Program-made: the position numbers and the translations under genes
The notes under the pieces: model-generated
The model's input: the letters and a program-made list of their open reading frames with translations, nothing else
Databases searched by the model: none
What the model was told of the DNA's origin: nothing
NCBI GenBank assembly: GCA_021464415.1
Contig: CM038466.1
Coordinates: 20,461,017-20,525,016 of the forward strand
Source: Lonicera japonica
Taxonomy: Eukaryota > Streptophyta > Magnoliopsida > Dipsacales > Caprifoliaceae
DNA length: 64,000 nt
Direction of reading: 5' to 3'
Shown here: positions 1 to 10,791 of the stretch, piece after piece
Layout: each line of letters begins with the position of its first letter
Position numbering within the stretch: position 1 is the first letter of the stretch

Positions 1-762
1 TACAATACTGAACTGAACCGACTAGTTTGGTAATGTAAAATCCAAAATTGATCCCGTACTAAATTGAAGTCGGTAACCGGTATGGCGGTAACTAAAATTT
101 TGGTTTGGTATAAATAAAATTTCGAAAATACCGAAAATCCTATTTTTCAAATATTGGCAGTTCTTAATTTTTGCAACTTAGCAAATTCTTTCAATCTCCT
201 ATACATATTAAGCGACACAGTTACACACTTACATAGCCACACACACTGCTGCTGCGGTGCTGCCAATATACATAAGCTTTATAGTATACACAGTCACACA
301 CAGTGAAAGTTTTGTGGAGAAGTGGAGATTGGAGACCGTAGAGTGACTGTGAAGGTTTCGTGGCGCCGTTGTGGTGGCCGGTGGGAGAGAGCGGAGGGGA
401 GGGGAGGGAGCGGAGCTCTGAGTGTGAGAAGTGAGAATTGAGAAAAGAGAGATACTGAGAGAAAACAAATTAAAAAGAGAAAGTGAATTGTGACTATGAA
501 CACGTGAGGTGAAGTGGGACTGTCATCTACTGCTACTCAGCTGTGAAATAATTTTTTTAAATTTTTTTAAAATTTTAGGTTCGGCTCGGTTTTACCAAAC
601 CTTCTATCCGACTTACCGTTTTTTACTGTTTCAATTTTGATAACCGACATTCGGTTATCATTAAAAATCGGTTCGATTCGGTTCAATATTTTTTGCTCAG
701 CGGTTTGATTTTTTCGATTCGATTTTCGATTTTCGATTTTTCAGTAAAAAATGCCAACCCTA
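1..762. mobile_element. Right part of a hAT-like non-autonomous element (left end outside window)
   Basis: The stretch is filled with degenerate GGTTCGGTT-type motifs on both sides of a GC-richer core (about 300-440). It ends in AAAATGCCAACCCTAA, the inverse of the TAGGGTTGGCA terminus seen on many plant hAT MITEs. The other terminus and the target duplication lie outside the window, so the superfamily is inferred. The ORFs in the core are short and low-complexity and I do not treat them as genes. An AT microsatellite follows at 763-783. Confidence 0.4.
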
Positions 763-783
763 ATATATATATATATATATATA

Positions 784-1976
784 TTTCCTCCCTTTTTGTT
801 TGTTTCATCAGAATGTAAATATAAGATCTTGTATATAGCATATGTTATTCTGATCTATACTGCTTTGCAACACAGTATTTTACCCGCAATTATTGACTTT
901 CTGTCTCACCAAACAGATATAGTACCACTGCACTTCACATATCTGAAAGAGGACAGAAATATTGGGATATTTTTTTTTGACTAGATACTTTTTAATATTA
1001 CAAGGTATTTAGGTCAATTTTTGTATACTTTAATTAATTTTTGTTCAAGAAATAGTGATCAAACGCTGACTACTAGATATTTTTGCAGATTTCAATGCGC
1101 TATCATTAGATAACTTACTGATCCCAGTGTGATACTTATTAAATGACAATAAAATGCATTCAAAAATTTTTGAATGCATTTTATTGTCATTTAATAAGTA
1201 TCATACTACACAAATTATATAATGTTATCCACTCACGCAATGCATCCGAGGGCTATTTGTTTTTATTTCATTGTTTTCAAATAAACATGTTTGTCTAAGA
1301 GTTGATGCAATTTGTAAATACTAATAATTCATATAAACGAAAATATTATTATAACTTTTAATCATGTACATAATATTAGGGAGATTCTATTATTAGAATA
1401 ATATTTTTTGTCAAAGCAAGTCACTTCATAAATTTTTAATACTTTTAAAATAAAATGTAATTGTTCTAAGGGAAAACTATTATTTTACCCATCTATGGTA
1501 TCTCCCGATAGAAATTAGAAGCATTTTATACTGAAATTGGACAAAACTTGTTCCAACATAAAATTTGGCTATACGCATTTAATTACACTTGTCAAAATAA
1601 ATTGCTAGTTGCTTAGCACTTAATTCGCAGGATGATCAGGACTTAGTTTACTTACAATAGCATTCTTTGCTCTCTCTCTCTCTCTCTGTATTTATTTTGG
1701 TACGTGTGTATATTAACGCCAGTTTATTGTAAAAACTAATCCATGCATAAAAGAGAAAAATATGTTTAAAGCAATTCAAACACAACCATCAAATATTTTG
1801 ATTAAGTACTACTACTCCCTTAATTTGCCATACCAATTATTCCGGCAGTCAGCAAGTTGTACCCCAACCGGTACTGACAAGATGGACACCCCTACTGCTA
1901 GAAAAGGGTAAACATATTTATTATAATATTATTCGACTATATACTTAATTAATTTATTTGAGATTTATAAATTTTT
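784..1976. other. AT-rich gene-free stretch
   Basis: No coding signal is visible. It holds the perfect palindrome at 1131-1202 (listed separately) and a short CT repeat near 1671-1687. Confidence 0.6.
1131..1202. repeat. Perfect 72-bp palindrome (2 x 36 bp, no spacer)
   Basis: The 36-bp arm beginning GATACTTATTAAATG at 1131 is followed at once by its exact reverse complement ending at 1202. With one mismatch the symmetry extends to 1126-1207. Such a sequence can extrude as a cruciform or give a hairpin RNA. It may be a tiny foldback MITE; no clear target duplication is seen. Confidence 0.9.
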
Positions 1977-2144
1977 TGTTTAAATTATACTGGACGGATT
2001 GATAAAGTGGTTAAGAACTTGTTTCTATGCAAGACTGATCCGAGGTTTAAGTCCCATTCCTCTTTTTACCGAAAGGCCAGTATTTCATCTGATATTTCTT
2101 GCATATTTGCATGTATGAATAATAAAATAAAAAAACTGTTTAAA
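1977..2144 (+). mobile_element. tRNA-derived SINE with 8-bp target-site duplication
   Basis: The body spans 1985-2136. An internal Pol III box A (TGATAAAGTGG, about 2000) and box B (GGTTTAAGTCC, about 2043) are correctly ordered and about 40 nt apart. The 3' end is A-rich (AATAAAATAAAAAAAC). The direct repeat TGTTTAAA occurs exactly at both ends (1977-1984 and 2137-2144), as target-primed reverse transcription would leave. It has no coding capacity. Confidence 0.7.
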
Positions 2145-2410
2145 AATCTATAATATCTCATATATAGTTGATTATTAAGAGTATTATAAATATTATTCGT
2201 CAAACACGACATGAGTGCTTACAATGATTATACATTATGTTTAAAGATATGTGATGGTCAAGAATATTAATTTTTCATGATACTCTTATCATAAACCTTT
2301 ATTCTATTATTTTTTCCTTTATGTGATGATGAACTTATCCTATTAATAATCAAATTGAGCTTTAATGGTATAATTATTAATAGCATAAACAATGTGATTC
2401 AAATCAACTG

Positions 2411-2449
<39 letters not shown>

Positions 2450-2461
2450 TATTTATTTATT
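2411..2461. repeat. (ATT)n microsatellite
   Basis: About a dozen ATT/TTA units lie upstream of the small gene that starts at 2602. Slippage-prone low-complexity DNA. Confidence 0.9.
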
Positions 2462-2601
2462 TTGCTCTTTCGCTTCATACTGCGTATATTAATTCGAGAA
2501 GTATGCATGCGTATCCTTTTTCTGTGAACGAAAATTATTACAATAAAATATATGTTGTGTACGTTATGCATGAATATTGAATGAAATGAAGGGCGGAGGT
2601 G

Positions 2602-4435
2602 ATGTCAAATTCATTCGGGGAAGGATATGGAACGAGGTCAGATGAGGAAGGATTTGGAGGCACTTCCGGAGGCACGAAGCAGACTCTTCACAAACGCGAC
2701 GAGGATAAAGTTGTCCATGCCAATTCTCCTGGTAACTACTTTTGTTATTCTTTTTACTTTTCTTAGTCAGTGGTTCTTTAGGTATACATTTTGAAGACAT
2801 ATATTTATATATATATATATATATATATTACTTTAATAAAAAGATCAAATTGAATTTTATTTGGAAGAGTAAATATATGAATCTTTTTGCAAAAAATTGT
2901 ACAGATGATTTATATAGTGCATTTGGAGTAGAACATTTTCACCAAATTTTATAAAAACTACTCAACTTAGAAGTGAGTTTATTGAAAAAATCAATATATA
3001 TTTGCATTTTCGGCCATAATTTTTTTTGATGATAATGTCACTTATTTCTACGTTAATTTTTTTTTATGAAATTTAACGGAGGTACATGATGTGTTCATCA
3101 TATAGATTATCTTTACAATTTTTCATAATTTTTTTTACCTATTTAACCCTCTAAATGTGCATCCATTCTTTTTATTAAAGTGATGAAATCTCTCTTTATA
3201 ACATCTCCACCAAATTTCGTCAAAAAATTCAACCGGGAAGTGGGTTAACTACATGATTGAAAAATATTGGTCCAAAAATAGATATATAAAATCTAATATT
3301 TTTCAATCATATAGTTAACCCACTTCCGGTTGAATTTTTTGACGAAATTTGGTGGAGATGTTCTACACACGATAAAGAACATCCCCACCAAATTCTCATC
3401 AAAAAAATCCATCGGGAAGCGTGCCAAAAGGGCAAATCCGTAAATAAGGTCCGTGAATAGTAATCCTTATAGGAAATGCTCCCTATATATATATATATAT
3501 ATAAATAATATTAGATAACAATGCTTGGTATACATTAGATGGTGATAAAAAATATCAATGGCCGAAAATGCTCACATATAGTGGAACTAAATTTTGCCGG
3601 TCTCGACTTGGGACAAGGAGTTAAATTAATATTTTTCGCTATATATATATGATAATACTTTTTTATAAGATCCCTTAAGCCCATCTGATACATGAATTAA
3701 TAATTCACATTTTCAAACCTACTATCATGGTTTATCAAAATATGAGTCCCATGTTGTTTGCTTTTTTCTAAAATTTATATTTGCCTGGATTGCGATCATG
3801 TTTTACTTTCTGTAATACCCTAAACATATCAAGTGTGCATTTCTCATCTTGTAAGAGGAAATTATTTAATGTCATTATTGCTTTGATGGCTTCTTTTTGA
3901 GAAACAAGCTCCATAGCAAAACTATAAAGAATACTTAATTTTGGAAGACCAAAGGATAGTATCATTGCTTAATTAAGTTTCTAGGAAATAAAAATTTAAG
4001 GAAAAACCACTATTACAATATTGGAAACATTAATCTTTTAAATTATTTATCAAAGGATAATATAATTCGCTTAATTAAGTTTATATAATATAAAATTTAA
4101 GGAAGATCAAGAGAACAATATTAGAACACAAATCTTTTAGTAAATTAATAAATTGATCGAAACCTCATTTAATTAATAAAATTGGCCAGTTCTGACCTTA
4201 TTAATTTATAAATTTTGTACTGTATATAAATTTTTAGTAAACTAGTTTCGAGTTGAATATTTTGATATAATTTGATGGAACGCAATTTATTAAATCATCA
4301 TTTTTTTTTTGGCGTAAAATTATAGCGTTATGGATCTAATTGAACGGTATAATTTTTCATGAAGATTACGACAAGAATCAAGGAAGCAGCGTGAAAGAAA
4401 AGGAAGTAGGGCGGCACCAGACCAACACTGAATAA
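2602..4435 (+). CDS. Small hydrophilic two-exon protein, 66 aa, function unknown
   Basis: Exon 1 is 2602-2731 and exon 2 is 4365-4435, joined across a 1,633-nt GT-AG intron (donor G|GTAACT, acceptor CATGAAG|AT). Phase agrees: the last G of exon 1 plus AT of exon 2 makes a GAT codon. The product starts MSNSFGEGYGTRSDEEGF and ends GRHQTNTE. It is rich in Gly, Ser, Lys, Asp and Glu, with no hydrophobic segment, and so is probably disordered and soluble. I recall the GEGYGTRSDEEGFGG-type N-terminus and the KGRHQT-type C-terminus from a small conserved plant family, but I cannot name it. Both exons are too short to stand out as ORFs, and the intron holds a foldback element and an AT microsatellite. 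A TATA-like ATAAAATATAT lies about 50 nt upstream of the ATG. Confidence 0.6.
3201..3361. repeat. Foldback (long inverted repeat) inside the intron of the 66-aa gene
   Basis: Arms 3201-3268 and 3295-3361 are reverse complements, differing by one base and one indel, around a 26-nt loop. The outer motif ACATCTCCACCAAATTTC partly recurs at about 3380-3420 (ACATCCCCACCAAATTCTC), so more than one insertion or a duplicated end is likely. The transcript would fold into a long hairpin. Confidence 0.8.
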
Positions 4436-4709
4436 TTGTCAAAAACTAATTAATTTTGACTATATACCGTTAAAATAATATGTTATTCCTTAAAGAAAAT
4501 GTAAAACCACCGACTCTATGCAGTGTTTAATTTCATTCCATTGTATTTGTGTATCTAGCTGTTTTAATTTGATTACTTGCTAATTATGAGGTGTATGAAT
4601 ATTATATATTAACGTGCGTTTGATCAAAAATTAGAAAATGATTTGAAACACTTTTATTTTTTATGAGAAGTTATAAAAAAAATGATTAATTTGTCGATAT
4701 ATACTCTTC
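4436..4709. other. 3' flank of the 66-aa gene, no feature seen
   Basis: AT-rich sequence after the stop codon, with no coding signal or recognisable repeat. Confidence 0.5.
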
Positions 4710-5513
4710 GGTATGTTTGTTGCGCGGGATTAAAAGCAGGATTGGATTAATTAATCTCATCCGGTGTTTGTTGTCAGAAAGGATAGGATAAACAAATCCT
4801 ATCACGTGTTTGGCGCTGGATGGGATATTCTAATCCTATATATCTTGCGTTTGGTGCAATAAGGGACTAAATTGCACTCTTGATTAATTATCATTTCATC
4901 CCTTTAGAACTGGATAAATATATACCATCCCTATAGGTGGTATTATTTTATCCCATAATTGCTGGATAAGAAAATGAATATAAAAATATTTTTTAATTAA
5001 TTTGTTTATTTTAATATTTTTTTACGCCTTTTAGATAATCAAATTTATTAATGAAAATTTTCAATCACCCACAGTCACAGTAACTCAACTAATAAAATTA
5101 ATTTCTTGTATAATATGGTATTTTTATTTATTTATTATTAAATGAAGATATTTATAAAAAACTTTAATTTTAGAAAAAAATGTAACATTATAATTTGAAA
5201 CTATACTTAATGCTTAGTTCATAAATATTGTGTGTAATATAAAACTTTTCCCCCGAAAGAGTTTTTTACGAAACTTATTTATAAATAGGAAAATCGTATT
5301 AGTTAAAAAAAAATTATAGACAACAATTAAAATTGCATATATTTTTAAAAGAAAAGCAAGTTCTACTATATAATATCCAGACTAATTACAAAGTTTATTA
5401 AATATTTATCCGACTAATTCCGACTCTTATCATATCTGGCATTTATCATATCTTATCATACCTCTTTATCCAGCGCGCTATCATACTTCTTTATCCAGCG
5501 CGCCAAATGCACC
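4710..5513. mobile_element. TIR element, non-autonomous (about 804 bp)
   Basis: The left end GGTATGTTTGTTGCGCGGGA and the inverse of the right end (GGTGCATTTGGCGCGCTGGA) are imperfect inverted repeats. Subterminal copies of TTTATCCAGCGCGC are repeated at the right end (about 5466 and 5490). The left third also contains a self-complementary stretch (AGGATAGGATAAACAAATCC). No ORF. The flanking trinucleotides are TTC and TTT, so the target duplication is not clear. Confidence 0.55.
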
Positions 5514-5585
5514 TTTCATCTTTTATTTATTTTTCATGAATTTTTTTCTTTCCCACTACATCAAATATTTTGTTCAATGGAATAG

Positions 5586-5634
5586 CTGGGGTTTTGGGGG
5601 GGGTGGGGGTTGGGGCGGGGGTGGGGTGGGGGTT
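5586..5634 (+). repeat. G-rich tract with G-quadruplex potential
   Basis: More than six runs of four or more Gs occur within about 50 nt on the + strand, separated by one to four bases (GGGGTTTTGGGGGGGG onward). It sits just upstream of the solo LTR. Confidence 0.8.
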
Positions 5635-5665
5635 GGTTCATTGTTGTAATTAGTTAATTGAGAGA

Positions 5666-7727
5666 CTTAGTGTCACACCCGAATAACAAAAATAATACTT
5701 ACTTAAAAATATTATTAAATTAAGAGAACATAATAATATTATCATTTCTAAAATCAACATCATCTGATATCCATATTTTTTTTAAACAACCTTGTCTCAA
5801 AAAAATAACACTAACAAATATTCACAACTCACACACATAAGGATGTCTAGTCAAAATACACAAAACAAGACTAGTAAATATTTACATCTCAAACTCATCT
5901 TAGGTTTGTATTTAACTTATTGACAAAATATACAATAAACAAAAATGCGTGGTAGTGTCTTTTTCTATAAACATTCACACCCATCTTAGACCTGGCAGTG
6001 GATATCCTTTCTTGATACATGTAAAGAGAAACATATATAAAGGTATGAGCTATAGGCTCAGTGAATGCATCACTTTCCTCAACAGTAATTTGTAAATGTA
6101 TATATATACACATATTCAATTCTCATCCTCTAGCCATCATATAAGGCATTAGATGTACCACATACATAACCACTCTATAAGCATCCATTCCGTATACCCA
6201 TCTTCTAGCCCTATATATACTGGGTATCAGATGTATCACACACATAACCGCTCCATAACCTCAATTATTAGGCATCAAGCATCCATTCCATATACCTATC
6301 CTCTAGCCCTATATATATTGGGCATCAGATGTATTACACACATAACCGCTCTATAGCCTCAATTATTAGGCATCAAGCATCCATTCTATATACCCATCCT
6401 CTACCCCTATATATACTGGATATCAGATATATCATACACATAACCGCTCTATAGCCTCAATTATTAAGCATCAAGCATGATAATATCAACATACATATTC
6501 CACACTACCATTCACATTTATACATTGAAATGTATATAAACTCCAAGTGAGTACACTCACCTCAAGTTCTATTTTCTCGGTGCGTTAGAAGTATATGTTC
6601 CTTCACCTACCAATCTAACATAATTAGTATTCTAATTCTACATCAATATAATCATTTATAAGTGTGCAAAATACACTGACAATTACACAAATGTATACTC
6701 TTATGTACTTGTTAATTTACAATACATTACAATCTTTTAGAATTAGGTGTAGTCCGAATTCCCTGCACAGACTAGGTACTTTCCGTTATCCGATCATTCT
6801 CAAATTTTTATAGTAGTTACACAACATGTTTATAAACAATATTCCAGAATTTGAGCATAATCCAACGGCTAAAACATCGGATATTCACAAAACAACTCAG
6901 TATAAACATGCTATCCAGAATATAACGTATGACAATAGTCCAACTTCACGGATTAAAGTGTACCAATTGGCTGAGAGCTAGGTGCTCTACCATATATTTC
7001 TGGAAAGCTCTGTGTGTCTACTTTTTAATGCAATTTACGGTGCATAAATCAAAATTTTCTACAAAGAGTTATAGCAATTCTCCCACAGTGACACCAATCT
7101 GCCAGAATTATAAACTTATAAATTTTTAGCATAATTTCTACTTATATCATATATAATACATCTCTTTATGATCAAGAAAATTCAATTATATTATCACAAC
7201 ACACAAGAACACCAAGAAACAAATCAAAACCATGTTCTTTTATTTTCAATCATAATTTTTCAATTTCAATTACTACAAACACAATAAAAGGATGATATAA
7301 AAAAACATAAATAGTATAATTTAAACTTACCAAAATTTAATTCTCTAATTTTCCTTATTTTTCTCTTAATTTTTCTCTAATTTTCAAGAATATCAATGAC
7401 TCCAATCATACACATATGATTCCATTTACACACTACCCCCTCAACTTCTATTTCACACAACTAAATCCACTTACATACTTTATTTTCAAATAAGTTCCCC
7501 ATGAATTATTATTCTAACATGAGTTCTTATAATATAAACAAACTTAACTCACATTCTTCCTACAAAATCACAACATGGAAAAAATGTAAAATTCCACTAT
7601 TCACCACACATTAGGAACAAATTGATATAATCAAATGCACAAACATGATTGTAAATACTAATAAATACTTAAACATGTTTAAATGATACTAAAATATTTA
7701 TTTTAAGATTCGGAATGTCACACTTAG
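5666..7727. mobile_element. Solo LTR, 2,052 bp, with CTTAG target duplications
   Basis: The element (5671-7722) begins TGTCACACCCGAAT and ends ATTCGGAATGTCACA, giving the TG...CA termini of an LTR in a short inverted repeat. The exact 5-bp repeat CTTAG flanks it at 5666-5670 and 7723-7727. No primer-binding site, polypurine tract or gag/pol sequence is present, so it is a solo LTR left by LTR-LTR recombination rather than a full element. The TGTCACACCC start is common on large Ty3-type LTRs of plants; that assignment is inference. An internal 98-bp tandem repeat is listed separately. ORFs inside it (for example 6153-6356) are repeat-derived. Confidence 0.8.
6124..6478. repeat. 98-bp tandem repeat within the solo LTR (about 3.7 copies)
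   Basis: The landmark CTAGCCCTATATATA starts at 6205 and 6303, with a variant at 6401, a fixed period of 98 bp. The first copy (6130) lacks about 23 bp. Each unit holds GGTATCAGATGTATCACACA-like and CATAACCGCTCTATAGCCTC-like blocks. Confidence 0.85.
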
Positions 7728-7785
7728 ATCACCCATTTTTTAGTAAAATAAAAACAAATATCTTGTTTTTTACTAAAAACACCAA

Positions 7786-8163
7786 GGTGATGTTTGGTGG
7801 ATGTTTTGAGTGAATTTTTAAAATATGGTGTTTGGTAGAATTTTGAAGTATGTTGAAAAGTTGATTTTGTTTTTTTTTTTTTTTTGAGTTTTTTTCAACC
7901 AACTAAAAATCTTATAAAAAAAAATTCAAAAAATAGTCACAATGAATCTTATTTTATAGATCTCGACGAGTATGTTTTAAATATATATTTTTTATTTAAT
8001 TTTGATTTTTTAATTTAAAGTTATGGTGTTTTAAAAAAAAATTTTAAAAAGAGAAAATAAAGTAAAATAAATTTAAAAAAATATAAAAATAGAGTTAATT
8101 TTGAGTTGAGTTTTTAAAGTTTGAAAAAAAAAAACAAAAAAACAGAGCAACCAAACAGGCCCC
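7786..8163. mobile_element. MITE with GTTTGGT termini, inserted in a tandem duplication
   Basis: The left end GGTGATGTTTGGTGG and the inverse of the right end (GGGGCCTGTTTGGTTG) are related inverted repeats around an A/T-homopolymer-rich core. The flanks read ACACCAA|element|CCAAATACTTTT, while a neighbouring copy of the same flanking sequence at about 8270-8290 reads ACACCAAATACTTTT without interruption. That fixes the insertion point and suggests a 3-4 bp CCAA/CAA duplication. Confidence 0.55.
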
Positions 8164-8376
8164 AAATACTTTTGTAATAATGATTTTTTTTTTACTAACC
8201 TTTTATACTCATTCTACCTAGAGTCATATTGACCATTTTGTAATCACACCTATTATCTACTTTTTTTACTATAAACACCAAATACTTTTGTATTAATGAT
8301 TTTTTTTTTCACTAACCTTTTTATACTCGTACTACCTAAAATCATCTTGACCACCATTATTTGTAATCATAACTAT
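8162..8376. repeat. Tandem duplication, period 116 bp
   Basis: CCAAATACTTTTGTAATAAT starts at 8162 and recurs with few changes at 8278. Similarity continues through the TACTCATTCTACCTAGAGTC block and its diverged copy. The duplication also includes the sequence left of the MITE at 7786. Confidence 0.75.
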
Positions 8377-9478
8377 TCACTTCATCGTATTTTGGTATGG
8401 TTTTTAATTTCAAACATTAATTTATAAAGTGGTGAATTTTTATATTGAACATCTTATTTAAATTTTGCTATTGAAAAAGACTATTCATCAACTGATTTAC
8501 TGAAATAACACTACTAGACGGTACGCAGACACAACCATATTTCGACCATGCATTTTTTTTAACAGAGACCTTGCGTTTTCAAAACTTTTATAAATTATAC
8601 TATATTTCAATTCATTTCCAAAATATCCAACATTCTCCCCCCGAAAAAAAAGTACAGTCAATCATTAGAATAGGTGGGTTTGATAAATTTATATTATTCC
8701 TTTATTTTTTTGAATAATTTCTATCTCAGTTATCCGCTAACAAATTATTTTTTTCTGAGAGGATTGTTGGCAAAGTTTAGGTAATTTGAAGACTGTCATA
8801 AACTACATTTTATAACAATATATTGAGTTATCATATACTAAGTTACAAAGTATAATATTGTGCACGCATTAAAGTGTGTAACACTTCTAATTCTATAATA
8901 TAATACATATTGAATTGTCATTTTACGCATTTTCAAAACTTTAAACTTATAGTACATTTTGATTCTTTTTAAATAATCCAACACATTTTTTAAAACTTTA
9001 AACACACTCAAAACTGTTAAAATCATAATTGAAATGATTTTGTAGCGTTAATAATTATGAATTGTTTTAACTTAACACATATTATTTAAGTCCTATATTT
9101 TCGTGATTATAATGGTTGATTATTGACATTTTAAGTGTTTGATCATAGATTTGAATCTAGATGTCAATAGTGAGATGAATTTATTGTAAGACTGGCTTGA
9201 AATAATTGTAGTAATACAATAATTTAATCATAGGAGTGAAAGATTATAAGGGTGTTTTTGAAACAAAACCGAATGTATATATATCTGCAGACTTGCAACA
9301 AAGAATTGAAAGAAAAGGTACGTACAACAAAGAGATACATGCAGTTTATCAGCAAACTTGCTACAAAATAACATATAAAACAACCTAAAATATTTGATCC
9401 CGATATATTCAATATAAACCCCCAACTTCATACTTAGAAAAAAATCAATTGCCTTCGCAATCAAATTATACTTTCGGA
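8377..9478. other. AT-rich gene-free stretch
   Basis: No gene, RNA or element ends recognised. Short ORFs at 8838-9026 and 9224-9412 have homopolymer-like composition and no motif. 9228-9478 is probably the 3' flank of the (-) gene at 9479. Confidence 0.5.
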
Positions 9479-9838
9479 TCACCATCCTTGAGGCCATCGC
9501 CGGTTTGGATCTGGAATCCACGACAACCGCCTCGAATTCCTCTCCCCCGCGGCCTTACGCGGCGGATTTTCTCCCGACCTTCCAATGACATCGGCAGAGT
9601 CAGTTTTGTTGAAGGAGAAAACCTTGGATAGAAAAGACCAAGCTTTGTTTCTCCGACGACGGTAGACGGTTGACTCGCCCGTTAGCCTCATAGATTCGGA
9701 GAGCTTGTCATACGCCGTGAATCTGGAAATCTCGGACGATACGAGCTCAGAGGCGAGTAGGGAGCTGTTGGATCTACCGAGATTGTGTTTCAACGAGGAG
9801 CCTCGCTCGAGCCTGAAGCTTCTGCTAATCAAATCCAT
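9479..9838 (-). CDS. Uncharacterised 119-aa basic protein
   Basis: A single uninterrupted exon, clearly richer in G and C than its surroundings. I chose the ATG at 9838 (MDLISRSFRLERG), whose first residues look like the conserved part. An in-frame ATG eight codons upstream (9862) would give 127 aa. The protein is Ser- and Arg-rich, with a basic central stretch (YRRRRNKAWSFLSKVF, roughly residues 60-75) and a C-terminus that is Arg/Pro/Trp-rich, ending RRWPQGW. There is no signal peptide or transmembrane segment. Composition, the amphipathic central segment and the Trp-rich tail suggest a genuine conserved plant protein, but I do not recognise the family. Neighbours on both sides are repeats. 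Confidence 0.6.
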   Translation of the reverse strand: MDLISRSFRLERGSSLKHNLGRSNSSLLASELVSSEISRFTAYDKLSESMRLTGESTVYRRRRNKAWSFLSKVFSFNKTDSADVIGRSGENPPRKAAGERNSRRLSWIPDPNRRWPQGW

Positions 9839-9862
9839 TATTAATTGTTTGTTGGTATGCAA

Positions 9863-10699
9863 TTTATTGACTTTAAGAAATAAGATTAGTTACAGCCGCA
9901 GCTGCTGTTCCATGTATTTATTATTCACAATCGCACGTAATTGTGTGGCAGTGTAGCTTTCACAGGGTGTTTAGGCTGTGGAGTTTATTACTTAACTCGT
10001 CTATTTCACATTCTCTGCGAAGCCAATGATAAAAATTGGCACACGTTAGCTTAGAATCGTACCCAAAGTCAATTCGTATCTTAAATTGATTTTCATCTCT
10101 TTTAATGTACGAAATCTTAAATTAAAAATAAAAATGAGTTATATCATTTGTTGTTGACTAAACATAAATCATATATAGTTTTTTATAATTGTATGCACTT
10201 GCATAGAACTTTATTTTCTTTGGCATTGATATATGCTAATGAATTGGCCTGTGCCACCACACACCATCATCTAGTTGGAAAGGGCTGGCTTTCGTGACTG
10301 AATATATTCTAAGCCCAATCCATCAATTATAAAGAATTTTGGGCCTTTCGAGACAAAGTATAACCCCTTACATTTATCTCCGGTCTGGTTATGAGTATGG
10401 ACGGTCTCTAGCTCAAATGCCCTTAACTCCTAAATCCAATTTTTAATACAATCAATTGAACTAATAATATTATTTCTTTCAATGAGTACACTAAGAAAGG
10501 GCTCCATTTTCAATTTTTGTCGAAGCGTATTAAGAATCTTAACACCGTGCAAGATGCTTTCCAATGTGTTACAGAATCGACCATGTCAAAATGATAAAGT
10601 AAATATATGCTCCAATTGACTTATTAAGCAGTTGCCAAGATCATGTAACTGTATGAGAAGCTAAAGTGCTTGAATGCATTAAGCAGAGTGTTTGGTTAA
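9863..10699. other. 5' flank of the 119-aa gene; otherwise featureless
   Basis: It should contain the promoter of the (-) gene at 9479-9838, but I can define no TATA box or start site with confidence. No other gene seen. Confidence 0.4.
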
Positions 10700-10791
10700 G
10701 TTAACCACGTACAACGACTTTATTTTAACAATAATACGGGTCTCGTTAACCATGTACAACGACTTTATTTTAACAATAATACAGGTCTCGT
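10700..10791. repeat. 45-bp direct tandem duplication (2 copies)
   Basis: GTTAACCACGTACAACGACT (10700) and GTTAACCATGTACAACGACT (10745) begin two copies that stay almost identical through AATACGGGTCTC and AATACAGGTCTC. The duplication looks recent. Confidence 0.9.

Noticed and set aside
9228..9521. 97-codon (-) ORF overlapping the 119-aa gene
   Set aside because: Different frame, mostly AT-rich hydrophobic translation, overlaps the better supported gene end.
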